Positions 1 through 13,207 of a DNA stretch of 60,000 nucleotides are shown one piece after another; positions within the stretch are counted from its first letter, which is position 1; every line of letters begins with the position of its first letter. The notes under the pieces are model-generated. The model was given only the letters and a program-made list of their open reading frames with translations, was not told the DNA's origin and ran no database searches. The position numbers were made by a program, and so were the translations under genes. The stretch comes from Polytrichum commune (Eukaryota > Streptophyta > Polytrichopsida > Polytrichales > Polytrichaceae): contig OX485804.1 in the NCBI GenBank assembly GCA_950295325.1, positions 49,230,001 to 49,290,000 of the forward strand, written 5' to 3'.

Positions 1-469
1 CCTTTGGTTTCTTCTTTTTCTTCAAACATTTCTACTCTTACATATGAATGATGACTATCGAATTGTCCTCCTTGGCTGTAATTTGTCATTGACATAAGTG
101 AAGGAAAATTAAATGCACTAAAAGTACTGGGAAGCAAATTCGGACCTTGCAACATTTGGGAAATCAAATTTTGATTCTCTCTTAAATTTAGAATTGACAC
201 TCGTTGCATCAACTTTGAATTTTGTGACCACTCTCCTTGTGATTCTCAACGTGGTTCCTCATCAACAAAGTATCCTTCTATTTTTGCGAAAAAAAAATCT
301 CACTCTATCACTCTATCAGAACTATGCTGCAAGAAAGAAAAATGACAAATCCTTCCTAAAACGGCCTTTTCACTGTGCCGTGAAATCAAACCGTTAGTCT
401 GTTTTAACAGTAACCTACAGAGGCAAATAAAAATAAAATAAAATAAAATAGGCATATTTTTGCCATGGG

Positions 470-706
470 CCCCTGGCTGTTTTTTCCAGACCACCTCTTT
501 TGCCCCTCCCAACGGAAAAGCCGTTGGACCATGTCAGTGGATAGAATAGGGCTTAAATATTGTTTTTTGGGGACCTCAATATCTATGGGCTCTCTGACAT
601 TTTTTGCTTGGTGTAAACCGAATTGCTCCCGGGATGAGTTCAACATCCAATCACAAGCTTCGGATAGTCGTGGGACAAGTTCATGGTCCATGGTGTAAAC
701 CACCCC
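470..706. mobile_element. 5'-truncated or diverged copy of the 50062 MITE
   Basis: The right end CATGGTCCATGGTGTAAACC, then TTA at 707-709. The interior matches 50393-50599 (GTTGGACCAT, TTTTTTGGGGA, CTCTGACATTTT, GAGTTCAA). The left boundary is unclear. Confidence 0.7.
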
Positions 707-1074
707 TTAGACTAAGACGTCATTTTTATAATGAAAATGAATATAAATTCATTTCTAAAACAATAAAGGGCTACAAATAGAATTGTGAACTTATGCAAAC
801 TTTTCTACAAATATAAGTCTTCCCTTACATGGCCACCCTTATTTTATGTAGAGACAACCTATTTGTGTTCTTTTGCCGTAGATTCCACGTGACCACCAAA
901 TATATCCATTTATGGACATGTAGGACTCCTTGTCATTTTCTCGCCCATTTTCTAACATGTTCAGCATGGTCATTACTATTTTAAGTGCCATTATGTAAAA
1001 CAAAGTGGGACTACCACTCCAATCAATGAAGCATTTTAGAAAGCGATAATCGCGGTCACTAATCACTATACTAC

Positions 1075-1480
1075 GTATTATATTTAGTGTCACCAATTCC
1101 ATTTGTCTTGCTCAATACAGATTTTAAACCCCCCATGTAGTGCCACCAACACTAAATGTAAACCTAACATTATTTATCATTCCTTGTAAAAAAAACTTGG
1201 TCATTATTGATTTACAATGTTGCAATTATCGTGACTTACTAAGTGATTCTTCATGCAAATTTTGATCATCCTTGACAATATTTCACTACATAATTGTTAG
1301 AATACATAAAATAACAAATTTTGTATCAATAACTGGCATGGATTTCATCCATATTTCAATCATTCATGACAATAATGGTATATTTATACACAAGAAGTGT
1401 CGTTAGAAAAGTTAGCACAATGACATAAAATACCACATGACACTATACACAATATTTAGTGTAGTGTAAACCAACCCTTA
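1075..1480 (+). repeat. Dispersed repeat R1, uninterrupted copy (empty site at 1236-1238)
   Basis: It matches 25640-25801 and 27844-28055 on both sides of the 2-kb transposon. Shared blocks include ACCAACACTAAATGT, CATTCCTTGTAAA, TTGACAATATTTCA/ATGACAATATTTCA and AAGAAGTGTC. A single TTA stands where the other copy is split. Confidence 0.8.
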
Positions 1481-2029
1481 CCTTGCCTTGGCATACTATT
1501 CCAAGGGTGACACCCAAGTACACATTTTTTTAAAAGAGCCATAAGTCTCAAACTCCTATCGAGACAAACGAGTGGATGAGTGAAGGCAAGAGAGTCGTGT
1601 TGGAACATGTGAACCCCTAAAGGACCACATGTAAACTAGAGCAAACTACAATTGACAACAATTTTCACGTTTTCAATTGAGAACGTCAAAGTGGGTGTTA
1701 GTTTAAGAATTTTCTTGGATTATCTTCACATAATTATTATAAGGCAGACATGTTAAACAAAATTTGGTACACAATTAGGTGTGGATATAACAATTGGCAC
1801 GAAAAAATACATTAGATTAAAAAAACATTACTATGTGCTCAAAATAAGTCAACCATATTAAGCTCAATAGTCAACATGATTGCAGGGATCTATATGACAC
1901 TTAATGAGCATGGTGATATTATAATTTACTCTAGTAATGAGTATACGATATTCATATGAGCTCCATAAATCATGATTTATTTTATACCCCCTCCCCTTCA
2001 CCCTCTATTGTACTCACTATGTTTTTGGA

Positions 2030-2330
2030 CATAATCAGTGAGACCTGAGTGTTTCCAAGACTGACCAGCTACATGTTGACACTATTTTGGTTTTTCTTTA
2101 GTATTTTGACGATTATTCCATGGATCCCATAACATTATTCATATCCATATCGATGTTTTGTGGGACTGATAGTATTCCAAGGAATATTCTCATATATTTC
2201 CCACGTTCAATATGATTGGTGATTTTCCTAAAGTTTTGAACTTGAACCAATTATTTTCAAACTCAACTGATTCATCTATAACTAGCGGCCGGTTCTCCCC
2301 ATTCATTGAATCAGTCTTGTCTCTGGCTAG
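2030..2330 (+). repeat. Dispersed repeat R4, copy 1
   Basis: CAGCTACATGTTGACA, TTTTCCTAAAGTTTTGAAC and TTCATCTATAACTAGC recur at 14945-15040 (VIT intron 1) and 21570-21760 (cyclophilin intron 3). Confidence 0.7.
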
Positions 2331-3333
2331 GGGAGGCTTGGCAACAAGGAAAGAACAAAAGTTTTGTTTGTGCATGATGTGTGCAAGGTTGTGTGAGAGA
2401 AGCCTTTTATGGTCTTTTAAAATAGACATGTTTAATGCCAACACAACAATAATTTGGACACATGTTTTCAAGTGATGTGTGATTAGTTGTGGATGTAAGA
2501 GTGGACACTAAAAAGGCCAATGTTTAAAAGAAATTGGATCATGTGTTCAAAATACCATACTACCTTTACTACTTTGGCACTAATCAAACTATTGTTGGAA
2601 ATTGTAATCTAAAAATTAACATGGAAATTTGATGATCCCTTTAAACCCGGGATTTTTTGAATCTAGTGATATTGATATCAATAATTATTCGCCTATAAAA
2701 TAGCCACAATAGTAAAGGTGCTACCGTATGCTAACCACTCTAGGTTCAATAGTGAACATGATTGGGGGAACCTATATGACCACTTAATGAGCACGAAAAA
2801 TTTCACTTTGATAATGAATAAAGTATCCATATGAACTCCAAGAATTATGAGGCAATGGATTGCTAATCATCTCACATTGATCACGTGTTCGTATACTACA
2901 AGAAGTGGGTGTAGTGAGAAAAAATAAATCCTTAGTACATGTGTTGGTGGAGGAACATGAATTAGATGATGTGTCGTCCCGTGTGTTTGAAAGGGCTTAT
3001 GAGAGGCTTAGTCATGACCTCCAAGGGCTTACCTGCGAATTTCCTATACAACCATGATTTGGTCGTGAATAGTTCTCTCAAGCCTGTTTGACACAAGTTC
3101 AAATGGTTTTTGGATTATTTTAACTACTCCTCCTTTTATGTTTAGGTCTGATATGTCATGCCACGTGCATAAATATGATTCAACCAAGCTAGCTATTTTT
3201 GGAACAATTCAAATATGGGAGTGTGTCCACAAATGCCTCCTTGGTATTTGTCACCTCCACAATTTAAGGGCAACATGTCCTAAACATGTTGTTTTGTTGA
3301 TCCCTATGTGCAATTGATACCTAGGTTATTTGA

Positions 3334-3840
3334 AAACTTGCATGACACTCAAACACAACATATCCTAAACATCTACCATCGGAAGTTCTAGTTGGACATG
3401 TGTTGGTGGGTGTAAATCCATGTGGAAGGTGCGCAATTGTGGCACTGCTGCCTCAAATTGCAAAGCTTCTCCACAAATCACAAAATGATGGTTTCAACAT
3501 TTGTGAGCTCATTTTAGTATATGTATTTCCCCTCTTTTGATTGAGAATAACATTTTGTCATTTGGAAATGATTCGAGTGGAGGTTCGATTAGAAAACCAG
3601 CCCCAATTTAATTTATAATTTGCTCCCCCTCAAGATCACTATTGACATTCCTATTATAAGGTCCTACATAATAAAACTTCAACGTTTGAAACTTGGACTG
3701 TGAATAGTCACCTCTAACCTGCAAACATCTATATGGTTGGATTTGTAGAAAAAGGATTTAGATCTTGAGCTACGGTTGCTGAAATTGAGGTCACATTTTT
3801 TGGGTAGATTTTAGGGAGTTGGGCGTGGGAAGTTAGAAGT
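3334..3840 (+). repeat. Dispersed repeat R2, copy 1
   Basis: About 500 bp collinear with 33786-34290. Shared blocks include GGTGGGTGTAAATCCATGTG, ACATTTTGTCATTTGGA, ATTGACATTCCTATTATAA and TTGAGGTCACATTTTTTGGG. There is no coding capacity. Confidence 0.8.
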
Positions 3841-4389
3841 TAAGGTATGTGGGTGTTATTTGGTTTCTTTTTCGTGTTCTCCAACTTCTACCGGTTTGAT
3901 TTACACAACAAAACTTGTGTTGCATTAGCAAATCTACAATGAAACATATGCAAAGACCATATGGAAAAGCATACCTCCCTTGATTTTAGTTATGGTTATC
4001 GGAAGTGTGTGTTTGTTGATTTGTTAACTAGATACATAGGTCCTCCCAATTGTGTTCAATATTGAGTGTAGAGTAGTTATTAATTTTTGAAGATGTAGTC
4101 TAATTACTTTTAAACATGTGTATTTATGATCTTTGATCCTCGCCGCACCACAATGCACCAATCAAATATAGGGAACTATTAAGAAAACAGGCCACTTAAG
4201 GCCCATCTACCATACATTGTACAAGGGTATGATATGGGAGCCTAAGTTATTGCACAATTGAAACCACGAGAATTTGGTTGTTTTTTGAGGAGCTTGTGGT
4301 CTTTATGGTGGTGGAGCCTTCTAGAGTTGCAACGAGGGAGATCTTGGGTACAATGGTTTTTGTCATAACATTACTTAGCTTTCAACTCT

Positions 4390-4505
4390 CATCCAGTGGA
4401 TCCTCATAATATAACAATCGGATGCTTGAAATGTTACGCAGGGAGACTCAGATTCATACCGAGTTCCCAACATTCCACCGTTATATTATGAGGGCCCACA
4501 TCACT
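4390..4505. repeat. Small foldback
   Basis: CCTCATAATATAAC (left) and GTTATATTATGAGG (right) are exact complements about 75 bp apart, with further matches outside (CCAGTGGATC/CATCACTGG). Confidence 0.6.
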
Positions 4506-5501
4506 GGGTATGAAATTATGTACAAAGGGAGTAAATAAATGACGTATTCAAACGTTTTACCGAGTTTCTAGGAGGCTTTGGTGTGGTCCAATGTTTAAGG
4601 TCAACTTAACCTCGCTAAACTAATATAATATGGAGTTTTTTGTGCACATGCCGAGTTATAATGTGCTATGACTATATATATAAGCTACAAGAGGTTTCCA
4701 ACATTTTAACCTTCAACTTGCATGAATATCACAAATCCTTGACCACGTAAGATAGACAAACATCAAAGACGTCTTTCACACGATTGAGAAACTTCTTTTG
4801 TGACAAGCAAAGGAAACCGGAGGAAGAAGTTCCATTGGGTCTCGGATGCAACCATCTATATGCGACACGAAATAATAGTACCGACACTATAGCTTCTTTC
4901 TCTTATTGGCGTGGAATGGGCAACTATGAATAATTTGGCATTTTGAAAGTGTAGAGTTTGATAAAGAAAATGTACGTGGATACACAAGGTGTTGTAACAT
5001 GACAAGAAGAAACGACACCTTCCACTTTCAAACGTCACTAATCCAAAAGCCAAGTAAAGACGGTGATGTTTTCTAATGTATGAACAATGAAGTTGACTTT
5101 TGTTGACCCAAAAAAATGAGATATACAGTTATAGATATAGCATTGTGTAATTTCAAATAGTAAGTGATACTAAATACAATATTTATTGTAGTCTTACTAG
5201 TGTGAGTGAAAAATCAACATGAATATAATTGATTTGGGTCTCTTTATTTGTTTGGTCATGGTGGAAATAATGTGGGTGCAAGACCCCATGTTTTCTCTTA
5301 GTTTTTTTTGAGACTTTCGTCCAACATCTTTCACAAAATTAAAATAGTCATCTTCCAACAAAAGTAGCATAAAATGAAGTGTTCATCCACATCAATATTC
5401 TAAAAACAATCAATGAAATGTGGCCCAAACTAATCCTAAACTAGAGATTGACGTTGGTTAGAATTAGTGTGGGATATAGAAAATTATGGTGGCCCACACT
5501 C

Positions 5502-5837
5502 AATGCCACTTCACACACAAGCCAAGGGCCATGATCATGTAAGTAATTGTGAGGGTCCTTGATTCTCATCCAAAGACTGTACCACTAAAATGTTTTGTTG
5601 AAAGTTGTGTCTTACTTCTTGGAGATTGGGCTAATGCAAATTTCAACAGATCATGAAACATTATTTATAGTCTGCTATGTAAGAATCTATGTAGACATTT
5701 CATCCACGTTAATTTTATTTTGCCTTAGGCCTTCACCTTTTAGTGTGAAGTGTACTTGGACGGTCTCAGCCTTTTCGACGAATGAGAGATCTTAGAATGC
5801 AATGGTCACGGGCCTTTAGGGTCTTGTGAAGTGGCCC
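5502..5837. mobile_element. Diverged MITE of the GGGCCACTTCACACA family upstream of LSM3
   Basis: The right end is TTGTGAAGTGGCCC plus TAA. The interior matches the element at 21790 (CTTGGACGGTCTCAGCC, TCTCATCCAAAG). The left end is eroded (GCCACTTCACACACAAGCC). It stops 299 bp before the LSM3 ATG. Confidence 0.7.
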
Positions 5838-6136
5838 TAAGAGGACTATTTAGTGTAGCAGTGACGAATGTACAGAAGTGGATGAATGTCATATTCCACA
5901 TCCATCAGTCCAGAAGTCATCGCTTCCAACCCCGCAACCCTAATCCTTTCGCATAGCAGAGACACGGAGGAGAGGAGAGGAGAGGAGAGCTTGCGGAGCA
6001 CGCAGAGTTCAATTTTGTACGCGCTCATGAATTGATCGAGGAGACATTGTTCTCAACAATTTGTGTTGCGGGGATTTCCCACTTCTCCGAAACACCAGAA
6101 AAACAAAAAAAAACACATCAGGATTAAGCTGCTATA

Positions 6137-9100
6137 ATGACGACGACGGAGGAGGACAGCGCAGTGAAGGAGCCACTCGACTTGATCCGCCTCAGTCTGG
6201 ATGAACGCATCTATGTCAAACTGCGGTCTGACCGCGAGCTTCGTGGCAAGCTTCATGTTAGTCTTCCTTCTTTACATTCCCGGCCATTCTCTTTCCCTTT
6301 CCTTTCTTCTCCCCCTCCCCCTCGCATCACATATTTAAGTTAGGGTAGGTGGTGCTATAACCCTCACTTTAAGCGCTGAATTTATCCGACATTGTTAGAC
6401 CGATAGTTTTAAAGATGTTTCTTGTTAGTATTTGAAAAGAGAGGGAGGGATCTCAACGCACCAAAGTATGTCTTATTTGAATTTTGTATGCAAAAGTTAT
6501 AAGAGTTCAAAGTTATTTTGGTGGATGACCCAAAACCAACACAAACACAGGAGCCTGATGTCAAGCTGATGGACTTTTAGTGCAAGACTTTTTTTTAGTC
6601 TAGGGTGTAGGTTTTAGCACTCATCACGCCTGCATTGCACAGTGAGGGTCAACGTAGATGATGCTAAAACCGTGATTTTAAGGGCTGAATGTAGCTCATA
6701 TTATTAGACTGAAAAAGTTTTAAATTTTTTGTGTTATCAATTGAAAGGGGATTTCAACGCACCAAAGTGTGTCTTACATGAATTTTGAATGCAAAAGTAA
6801 TAAAAGCTCAAAGTTTTATTGGTAGGTGACTCAAAACCAACGCACGTATAGGAGCTCGATTTAAGGTGGTGGACATTCTCAAAACGATATGAAATTTTAG
6901 TCCAAGATTTTTGTTTAGGGTGTGGTTTTAGCACTTGTTATGCCTGCATTGCACAGTTAAGGTAAAGGTGGATTTTGCTCAAACTGCCACTTTAAGCGCT
7001 GAATGTATCTTATATAATTAGACTGAAAAAACTTTTAGATGTTTTGTTAGCTTTAGAAAGGGTTTTCAACGCACTAAAGTATGTCTTACTTGAATTTTGA
7101 ATGCAAAAGTTATAGGAGTTTAAATTCTTAATGGTAGATGACTCAAATCCAAACCAGCATAGGAGAGGAGGCCTGATGTTAACGTGGTGGACATTCTCAG
7201 AAACAACATGTACTTTGATCGCAAGATTTTAGGGTGTTGGTTTAGCATGTTCTACCTTACTGTTCTTTACTTCCATGAGTTGGCAATTATCACGCCTAGA
7301 TGAATTCTAGTGTAGCTTATACCAATCACGGAAGTGGAACTTGCTATCATGTTGTCAATCAGAAGCATTCTTGTCTGTTTCTTATCCTTGCTCGTAAGGT
7401 TTGGATTTTTTTGACAATATTTTGTATAGTAGTTTAGTGACATCTAATTTGATTGGGGAAGGTTTGTAGTGCAAATCAGTAGGTTATGCTTTGTACTTCA
7501 ATTCGAACATTGATTGGGACGGTTACTGAGCTTGCAACATGTATCTGGGGGCACCTACTCGACACCCTGAGTTAGAAAAAGGAAAAGAAACCAAAATGAC
7601 TTCTTGTACATCCCAATCCATTTAGGCAAAATTTTCTCATTTGGACACAAAATTCCTAGTGATCTCTTGGGAGTTAAGTGCAATGATAACTTGGGAAATT
7701 TAGTCTAGAAGGGTGACCATCTTAGGGCAACATTGCTACTTGAAACGTCTGGTCAATCTGCTCACCTGGTGGCACCTTGCTCTGGAGGGGATTGTTTTGA
7801 AGTCCATGAAGAGTAGGGCCAATTTAGCTTCAGGGGCAGAATGTGAGCAGAAGGGCATATACTTCAGAGGGTAGAGTGACAGAATCGTCATACACAATTC
7901 ATTGGTCTTAATGGAATTTCTGTTAAACATGAAGCTGTTGAGGGAAATGATACAGCATTTTATCACGTGCTCAAATCATTTAGATTCTGGATGGGCAGAC
8001 TTGGACCATTAATCTTAAATGAGACTTTATTTTGAAAAGGAAGTTGGGGAGGCTCAGTGGCCGACGAAAATTGGGGCTGGAGGCTTACTCTTTTAGTTCC
8101 ACTTATCATACTTAACATTAAAAAACAGAAGACACTGCCAACTAGGCTTTGACACGAGTAACTACACTATAAGCTGAAGAGACTTGAAGGTGATTATATG
8201 GCCAAAATAGCTGATTCTGCATAGTTCCCTCATAAGGGCAGTGCAAGTATCCTACAAGTTAGTGACTACTCACCAAGAGTATGATAACAGAGGAAATCGA
8301 TAGTGAGCAAACTAATTTTCTATATAGAAACATATCAACAGTTCCCTGTTATACTGGAGCACCTTCTTGTTTCCATTTAAGTATCTATGTTGGTCCATGA
8401 CTGCGTTATTACATGTCTTTGTTGTGGTTCTATCTTGAAATTGAAAAATGTGTTTAGTTTAATACATACATATATTGCAGGGTTTTGTCTCTTCAATTGC
8501 CTATGCCAATATCATTAGTTTGGTGGACTTTTCTGTGAAAGGTGAACCCTTTCCAGATTTGTGAATCAGTAGAGTTACTGCTGTTGCTCCTGTTGTGCTA
8601 CTTTCTATTTGTCGATGTGTAGACATGATCATGCCTGCAGTGTGGTGAATATCTTATCACCACATACTTCTGAAAGTTTCTAAGGGGCAGGGTGTATTCA
8701 TTAGTTCAGGGTTATATGTGAATAGTATGTGATGGGAACTCAGTGTTGAAAAACCTTTTTAAACCGTGATTGCTACCCATCTCTTACATTGACCAATGTG
8801 TGTTCAGGCATACGATCAGCACTTGAATATGATCCTCGGAGAAGTGGAAGAAGTAGTTACATCTGTGGAGATTGACGATGAGACTTATGAGGAAATAGTG
8901 AGGGTAAGATATCAATTATTCCTATATCATGTCCAGGACATTTGTTCAGTTTCAGTTTCAGCATCAGTTGACTGATTTGTGCAAGTTGGAGTTGCTACTG
9001 AGCTCAGTATGTATTCTGAGCCTTGCAAATCTTGTTAGATTTGAGCACTTCCTGTGGTGAAACCTACAAAAATTCCTCCAATGCAATATTCCTTTAAATG

Positions 9101-9310
9101 ATTTAGCAGCAATTCTTGCACAATTGAGAATTTTGAGCATGTTTACCATATGAAGAAATGGAGAGTGACAGACTTTGCTATCTTCGATGTGTTTTTAATG
9201 AGTATTTGGTATGTGTGGAAATCTTGCAGACATCAAAGAGGCATGTGCCTTACCTTTTTGTGCGTGGTGATGGAGTTATATTGGTTTCTCCTCCATTGCG
9301 GACATCATGA
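6137..9310 (+). CDS. LSM3: U6 snRNA-associated Sm-like protein LSm3 (3 exons)
   Basis: Exons are 6137-6256, 8808-8903 and 9230-9310, all joined in phase 0 with GT-AG borders, giving 98 residues, the usual size for plant LSm3. The N-terminal part reads [19 protein letters not shown] followed by RELRGKLH (Sm1 motif). Exon 2 carries [16 protein letters not shown] and the acidic stretch [11 protein letters not shown]. Exon 3 carries the Sm2 strand with [16 protein letters not shown]. LSm3 is a subunit of the LSm2-8 ring, which binds the U6 snRNA 3' end in the nucleus, and of the LSm1-7 ring, which takes part in cytoplasmic mRNA decapping. The start is the first ATG of the conserved frame. A GAGAG-rich leader lies just upstream at about 5970-5990. 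Intron 1 (2,551 bp) holds a tandem MITE array, and a MITE remnant ends 299 bp upstream of the ATG. Identity is near certain from the motif series. Confidence 0.96.
6343..7256. mobile_element. Tandem array of three MITE units in LSM3 intron 1, flanked by TTA
   Basis: Three units share CAACGCACCAAAGT (starts 6454, 6755, 7068; spacing 301 and 313 bp), GGTGGACATTCTCA and GTGTTGGTTTTAGCA blocks. The outer ends are GGGTAGGTGGTGCTATAAC (left) and the complement-like TTAGCATGTTCTACC (right), with TTA on both sides (6340-6342, 7257-7259). Unit junctions lie near 6645 and 6960 and contain TGCCTGCATTGCACAGT. The fourth relative in the window is at 39272-39550. Confidence 0.8.
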
Positions 9311-9847
9311 GGTTAGCTTTCAGCGACTGAGCTGATCTTCTAATGTCCTTTTAATATCTCACACGTTACAAACCTATAATATGGATGAGCACTGTTCAAA
9401 TTCAATAGTGTTTATAATTAGTGTCCACACTTGGTCACTTTCCTGAAGGTCAGGATTCGACTCATAAAGTTTTTGTGTGATCAAGTTCTACTTGTATTTG
9501 GTGCTTTTTGAAAAGTTTTGGCTCTGCATGTATATTATATCCTGAGGCATTCTGCATTCAGTTTTAAAGTCATAGCATTTGCTTCGAATGTGGGAGGCTC
9601 AAGGACATGAGGCCTTTCTTAATTTGTATCTTACAGTAATATATACTGTTCATTTGTAGATACTCTTTATAAAGTCTCACTGCACTTGGACAATGCTGTA
9701 CTCAAGATATTCTTACATCCTTACGACTGTCATTTCTTTACAACTGCAATGTGTTTTATTTTATAAATTTCAGAACCGTGCTTGTAGTTGCTTTGCAGAA
9801 ATCTTGTAGTAGAGGTTGCTAATCCTGATTTTGTCTTGGTGGTTCAG

Positions 9848-10131
9848 GGGAGGTCTATCTGCAAATCATTCTGTGGCACATATCTTAAACTCTGAAGTGC
9901 CCATTACTCTACTCTGATGAAGCTGCCATCAGTGATATACTGCTGGGGTTTACTTTGGACTGTATCCCCTCAATGAACAAAATTGATGGGAAGGTTTTCA
10001 TGGACATTTTATTTCAGGATGCATCCAGAGGCAGGCTAAAATTTAGCGCGAGCGCACTGATAAATGGCCACTATTGTGAAGTTGGTGAATTTTCAAAAAC
10101 CTGGGCTCCCGGCATTGTGTCATCCAAGTAA
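9848..10131 (+). pseudogene. Possible degenerate coding fragment with a frameshift
   Basis: After an acceptor-like GGTGGTTCAG, one frame reads GGLSANHSVAHILNSEVPIT and stops. The adjacent frame takes over at about 9910 with YSDEAAISDILLGFTL and runs to GEFSKTWAPGIVSSK, TAA 10129-10131. The two pieces together look like one protein stretch broken by a one-base change. The SALINGHYCEVGEFSKTW part vaguely recalls a pentatricopeptide motif but is not enough for a call. It lies 0.5 kb downstream of the LSM3 stop and could also be 3' flanking noise. Confidence 0.25.
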
Positions 10132-12640
10132 ATGACTATTTTCACAAGAATCTTTCTGTGATTCGATTGTCTTTTTTTTTATAAAGTAAAAACACAAAAT
10201 GAGGAATTTAAATACTGATGAGCGTGGGAGACTTTGTTTCTACTTTCAGGAACTCCATTTCCTTGTCCCACATGTATCGGGCCGATTGCAACTTCAAAAG
10301 AATAATTGCAATTGTAGTCATTAGATCAACCTGATACAGTATCCTCTGACCACTGTCCCTTGAAAGAAAGAAGATATCATATTTCATTTTTCACAAGGTG
10401 AAGTACAAAGAGGTCCAAGGACAGAAAGGAGGTGCTTTGGAAACACAGGACTAGGATAGAGGCATGCACATTTGGAAATCTTTCCAACAAACTCCTTGGG
10501 TGCCTCAATATCCTCAAGTATATTACAGTCTAACCCTGATAATATGACATCTTGATTATACGATGCATTTCCTATCGACCAAACTTTCTAGTGCTAATTT
10601 ACCCCGATATTATGGACTATGATGCTCATAATATGCCAATTTTTAGGCCCGATTTGTCATATAATAGAGGAACTTGGTGCGTGCAGGTGGTGGGATCCAC
10701 ACCAGGATTTGCCTTGGGATCGGGGAGTACACAGCAAATTCATTAGTGGGTTGACTTAAGTTAACTCAAGTTAACTGTTTAAACCTTGGTCTCAAAACAA
10801 ACGTTGCACTTTTGAATCTTTGGGTCTGGGAGGAGGTTGACAGGTTTAGGGATCTCTGGATCTGCATACTAGTATTCTAAAGTTGTTGATTTCTCTTCTT
10901 GATTTGAAATTCGTCCTCACACCTAAATCTCACATTTCTTTAATTTGGAAATTTCAATCCTTGTTGACTTTTACTATGATTTGCCCATGCCACTCTTCAA
11001 TATCTTGGTTCTGGAGGTGATGGTAGTCTTGAGTGGTGGATGCTTTTCATTCAGGGATAATTTTTACAATTTCGGTGTTGATGACCATGTTTGCACACAA
11101 AAAAGCTTGCACACAATCTGGTAAGCGTTGGCCTCCTCCACATTGGTTATGGTAGCGGAAGATGTTTATCATATGAATGAGGCTGGTTTATTTTATTGTG
11201 CCCAACCAAACAAAACACTAAGTGCAAAGAAAAGTTCGCGGGTGCAAAATATAGAAGGACCATTTCACTCTTCCTTTTGCTGTAAACACAATATGCATTG
11301 ACAAGTTGAAACGTGTGATTATTTACAAATCTCTATGTTCAAGATGCTTTAGAAGGTGGTTGCCAACAAATTAGGTGTGTTGGTTTGCAAACCAAATGGC
11401 TTCGATGACATCATATGTATTTGAAGTTGGATGATGAGCCTCAATGTACATTTCAAATCTTAGAAGCAGAAGGTTTTTTTTAATTATGGACAATTCTGCC
11501 CATGACCTTGGAATATGTCATTAATATTTCATGGGCTCTTGAACAAATTAGGATTATTCTATTACTATTCATACATTCATGTTGAACTTGGAAATTTGGA
11601 TGGAGTTTTACTCCCAAAAGTATGCGTAGGAGTTATTGTTCATCTAACGAATATTCTCTTAACTCACTATTAATAGAAATAATAGTGCCAACACCATTCA
11701 CAACATTCTTGCTATTCAAACCGGCACTATTCATTATTTGTATTGACGTCAACTTCTTCCAATTTTCTAAGTTTCTTCCCATGAAGACTAGATAGTGGAG
11801 GCCCATGTCAGATGCTAAATATAGAATGGAACACAACCATGCAGTTGAATAATGTTATTCAACTTTATGAGTTTGAATATTGTATGAATACTTGTGGAAA
11901 AAAAAGCACTAACTAAAGTATCATAAAATAAACAAACTAGAAATAGCACACAAATACAAGTTTCATTTTAGAATGACAAAAGACCCTTTCAAATGGTAAG
12001 TCACATACATTATAACCTCAATGCTAATGAGGATTTTGTAATATCTTTTACTTCCAAGTTCATTACATGCTTTATTGACATTCATTTACGTCCTTTTGGT
12101 TTCACTTCGAGAATGACATCCCCATCAAATGCTTATTGACTAAGGGGAAGTGGAATATTAATAAAAAATTGGACCTTCAAGATGAAATGCACTTAATATG
12201 GAATTTGTGAAGAAAAGGCCTTGAAGAATCCAAGGGCAATTATTTTGGGGAATTGGGCGGGGCTGGCAACAATTGTCGGTTGGGTTCCAAAAAACTAAAA
12301 TTATGTGGCGGGACTACCTAGGGGTGCTGGATCATGGGCCCCAACCTTGACACCCCCTTCCGCCCATGATGGGATCATGGCTCAGTGGCTAGGGCCCACC
12401 CAAATGGCATGAGCTCTAGCCCCAACCCCACTATGTTACCTTCATGGGAAGAAACTTAAAAAATAAGAAGAAACCGACATCAATATGAATAATGAATAGT
12501 GCTGATTTGAATAATAAAAATATTGTGAATAGTGTTGGTATTTTCCAAAGATAGTTTATGCTATTAATAATATTTTAAGGGAATAATACTAGGATGAATG
12601 ATGTAGTAATTTGAACCTGCACTAGGTTGAGGCATCACAT
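10132..12640. other. Gene-free stretch between LSM3 and VIT
   Basis: AT-rich. I see no conserved exon and no clear transposon ends. AATATTATG/CATAATAT-type short inverted matches occur at 10530-10640. Confidence 0.5.
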
Positions 12641-13010
12641 GATTATATTCTCAAGGCCCACACGAACGAACACACATTGCTTAGTAATGTTATGTTCAAG
12701 GTTTTTGTTCCATCTATACTTGGTCACAAAGCCTAGGCCTATCAGCGAAGGAAAATGAAGTGTATCCAACTCCCTCCATATCCATCTAAGGTATGTGGGC
12801 CTTACGTGGTCATCCTTCTTAATTGGACACCTATATTTGAGTGTTACTCTTTGAGGCTCGGTGAAATGCGTGTGAGAGCACACTACTTATTTGGCAACAC
12901 GTTTATTTGAGAATGGACACACAAAAGGCACTTATTATGATGAGATTAGACAATGTGCTCAAAATGCAGACACCACACTGGGTTCAATGGTTAACAAAGT
13001 TAGGAGGACC
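12640..13010 (+). repeat. Dispersed repeat R3, representative copy
   Basis: Recurrent blocks are TTAATTGGACACCTATATTT, GAATGGACAC, GATTAGACAATGTGCTCAAA and GTTCAATGGTTAAC. Relatives lie at about 1740-1990, 2470-2850, 28400-28660 and 30460-30620 (+), and at 15580-15760 and 36590-36760 (-). The outer end (CTCAAGGCCC…AACACACATTGCTTA) recurs at about 55740-55790. Confidence 0.7.
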
Positions 13011-13207
13011 TATGTGGTCACCCAAAGAGAAAGGAAAATATTCACTTTGAACTCTTATAACTTTTGCATCTCAACTCCAATTTTGAAACTTGAAATGACA
13101 ATCTTTGTGAATGAGAATTGAAAACTTAATACAATTGAGAGAATTCCCGTTCCAATCCAACCCAACAGCTGAAACTGTACATGGAGTTGGAAGTGCCCAT
13201 CATAAGA

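Larger units (their letters stand above)
1..5500. other. Gene-free, repeat-rich 5' flank
   Basis: AT-rich DNA with copies of R1-R4, a MITE remnant and a small foldback, all listed separately. No frame over 100 codons and no recognisable exon. Confidence 0.7.
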
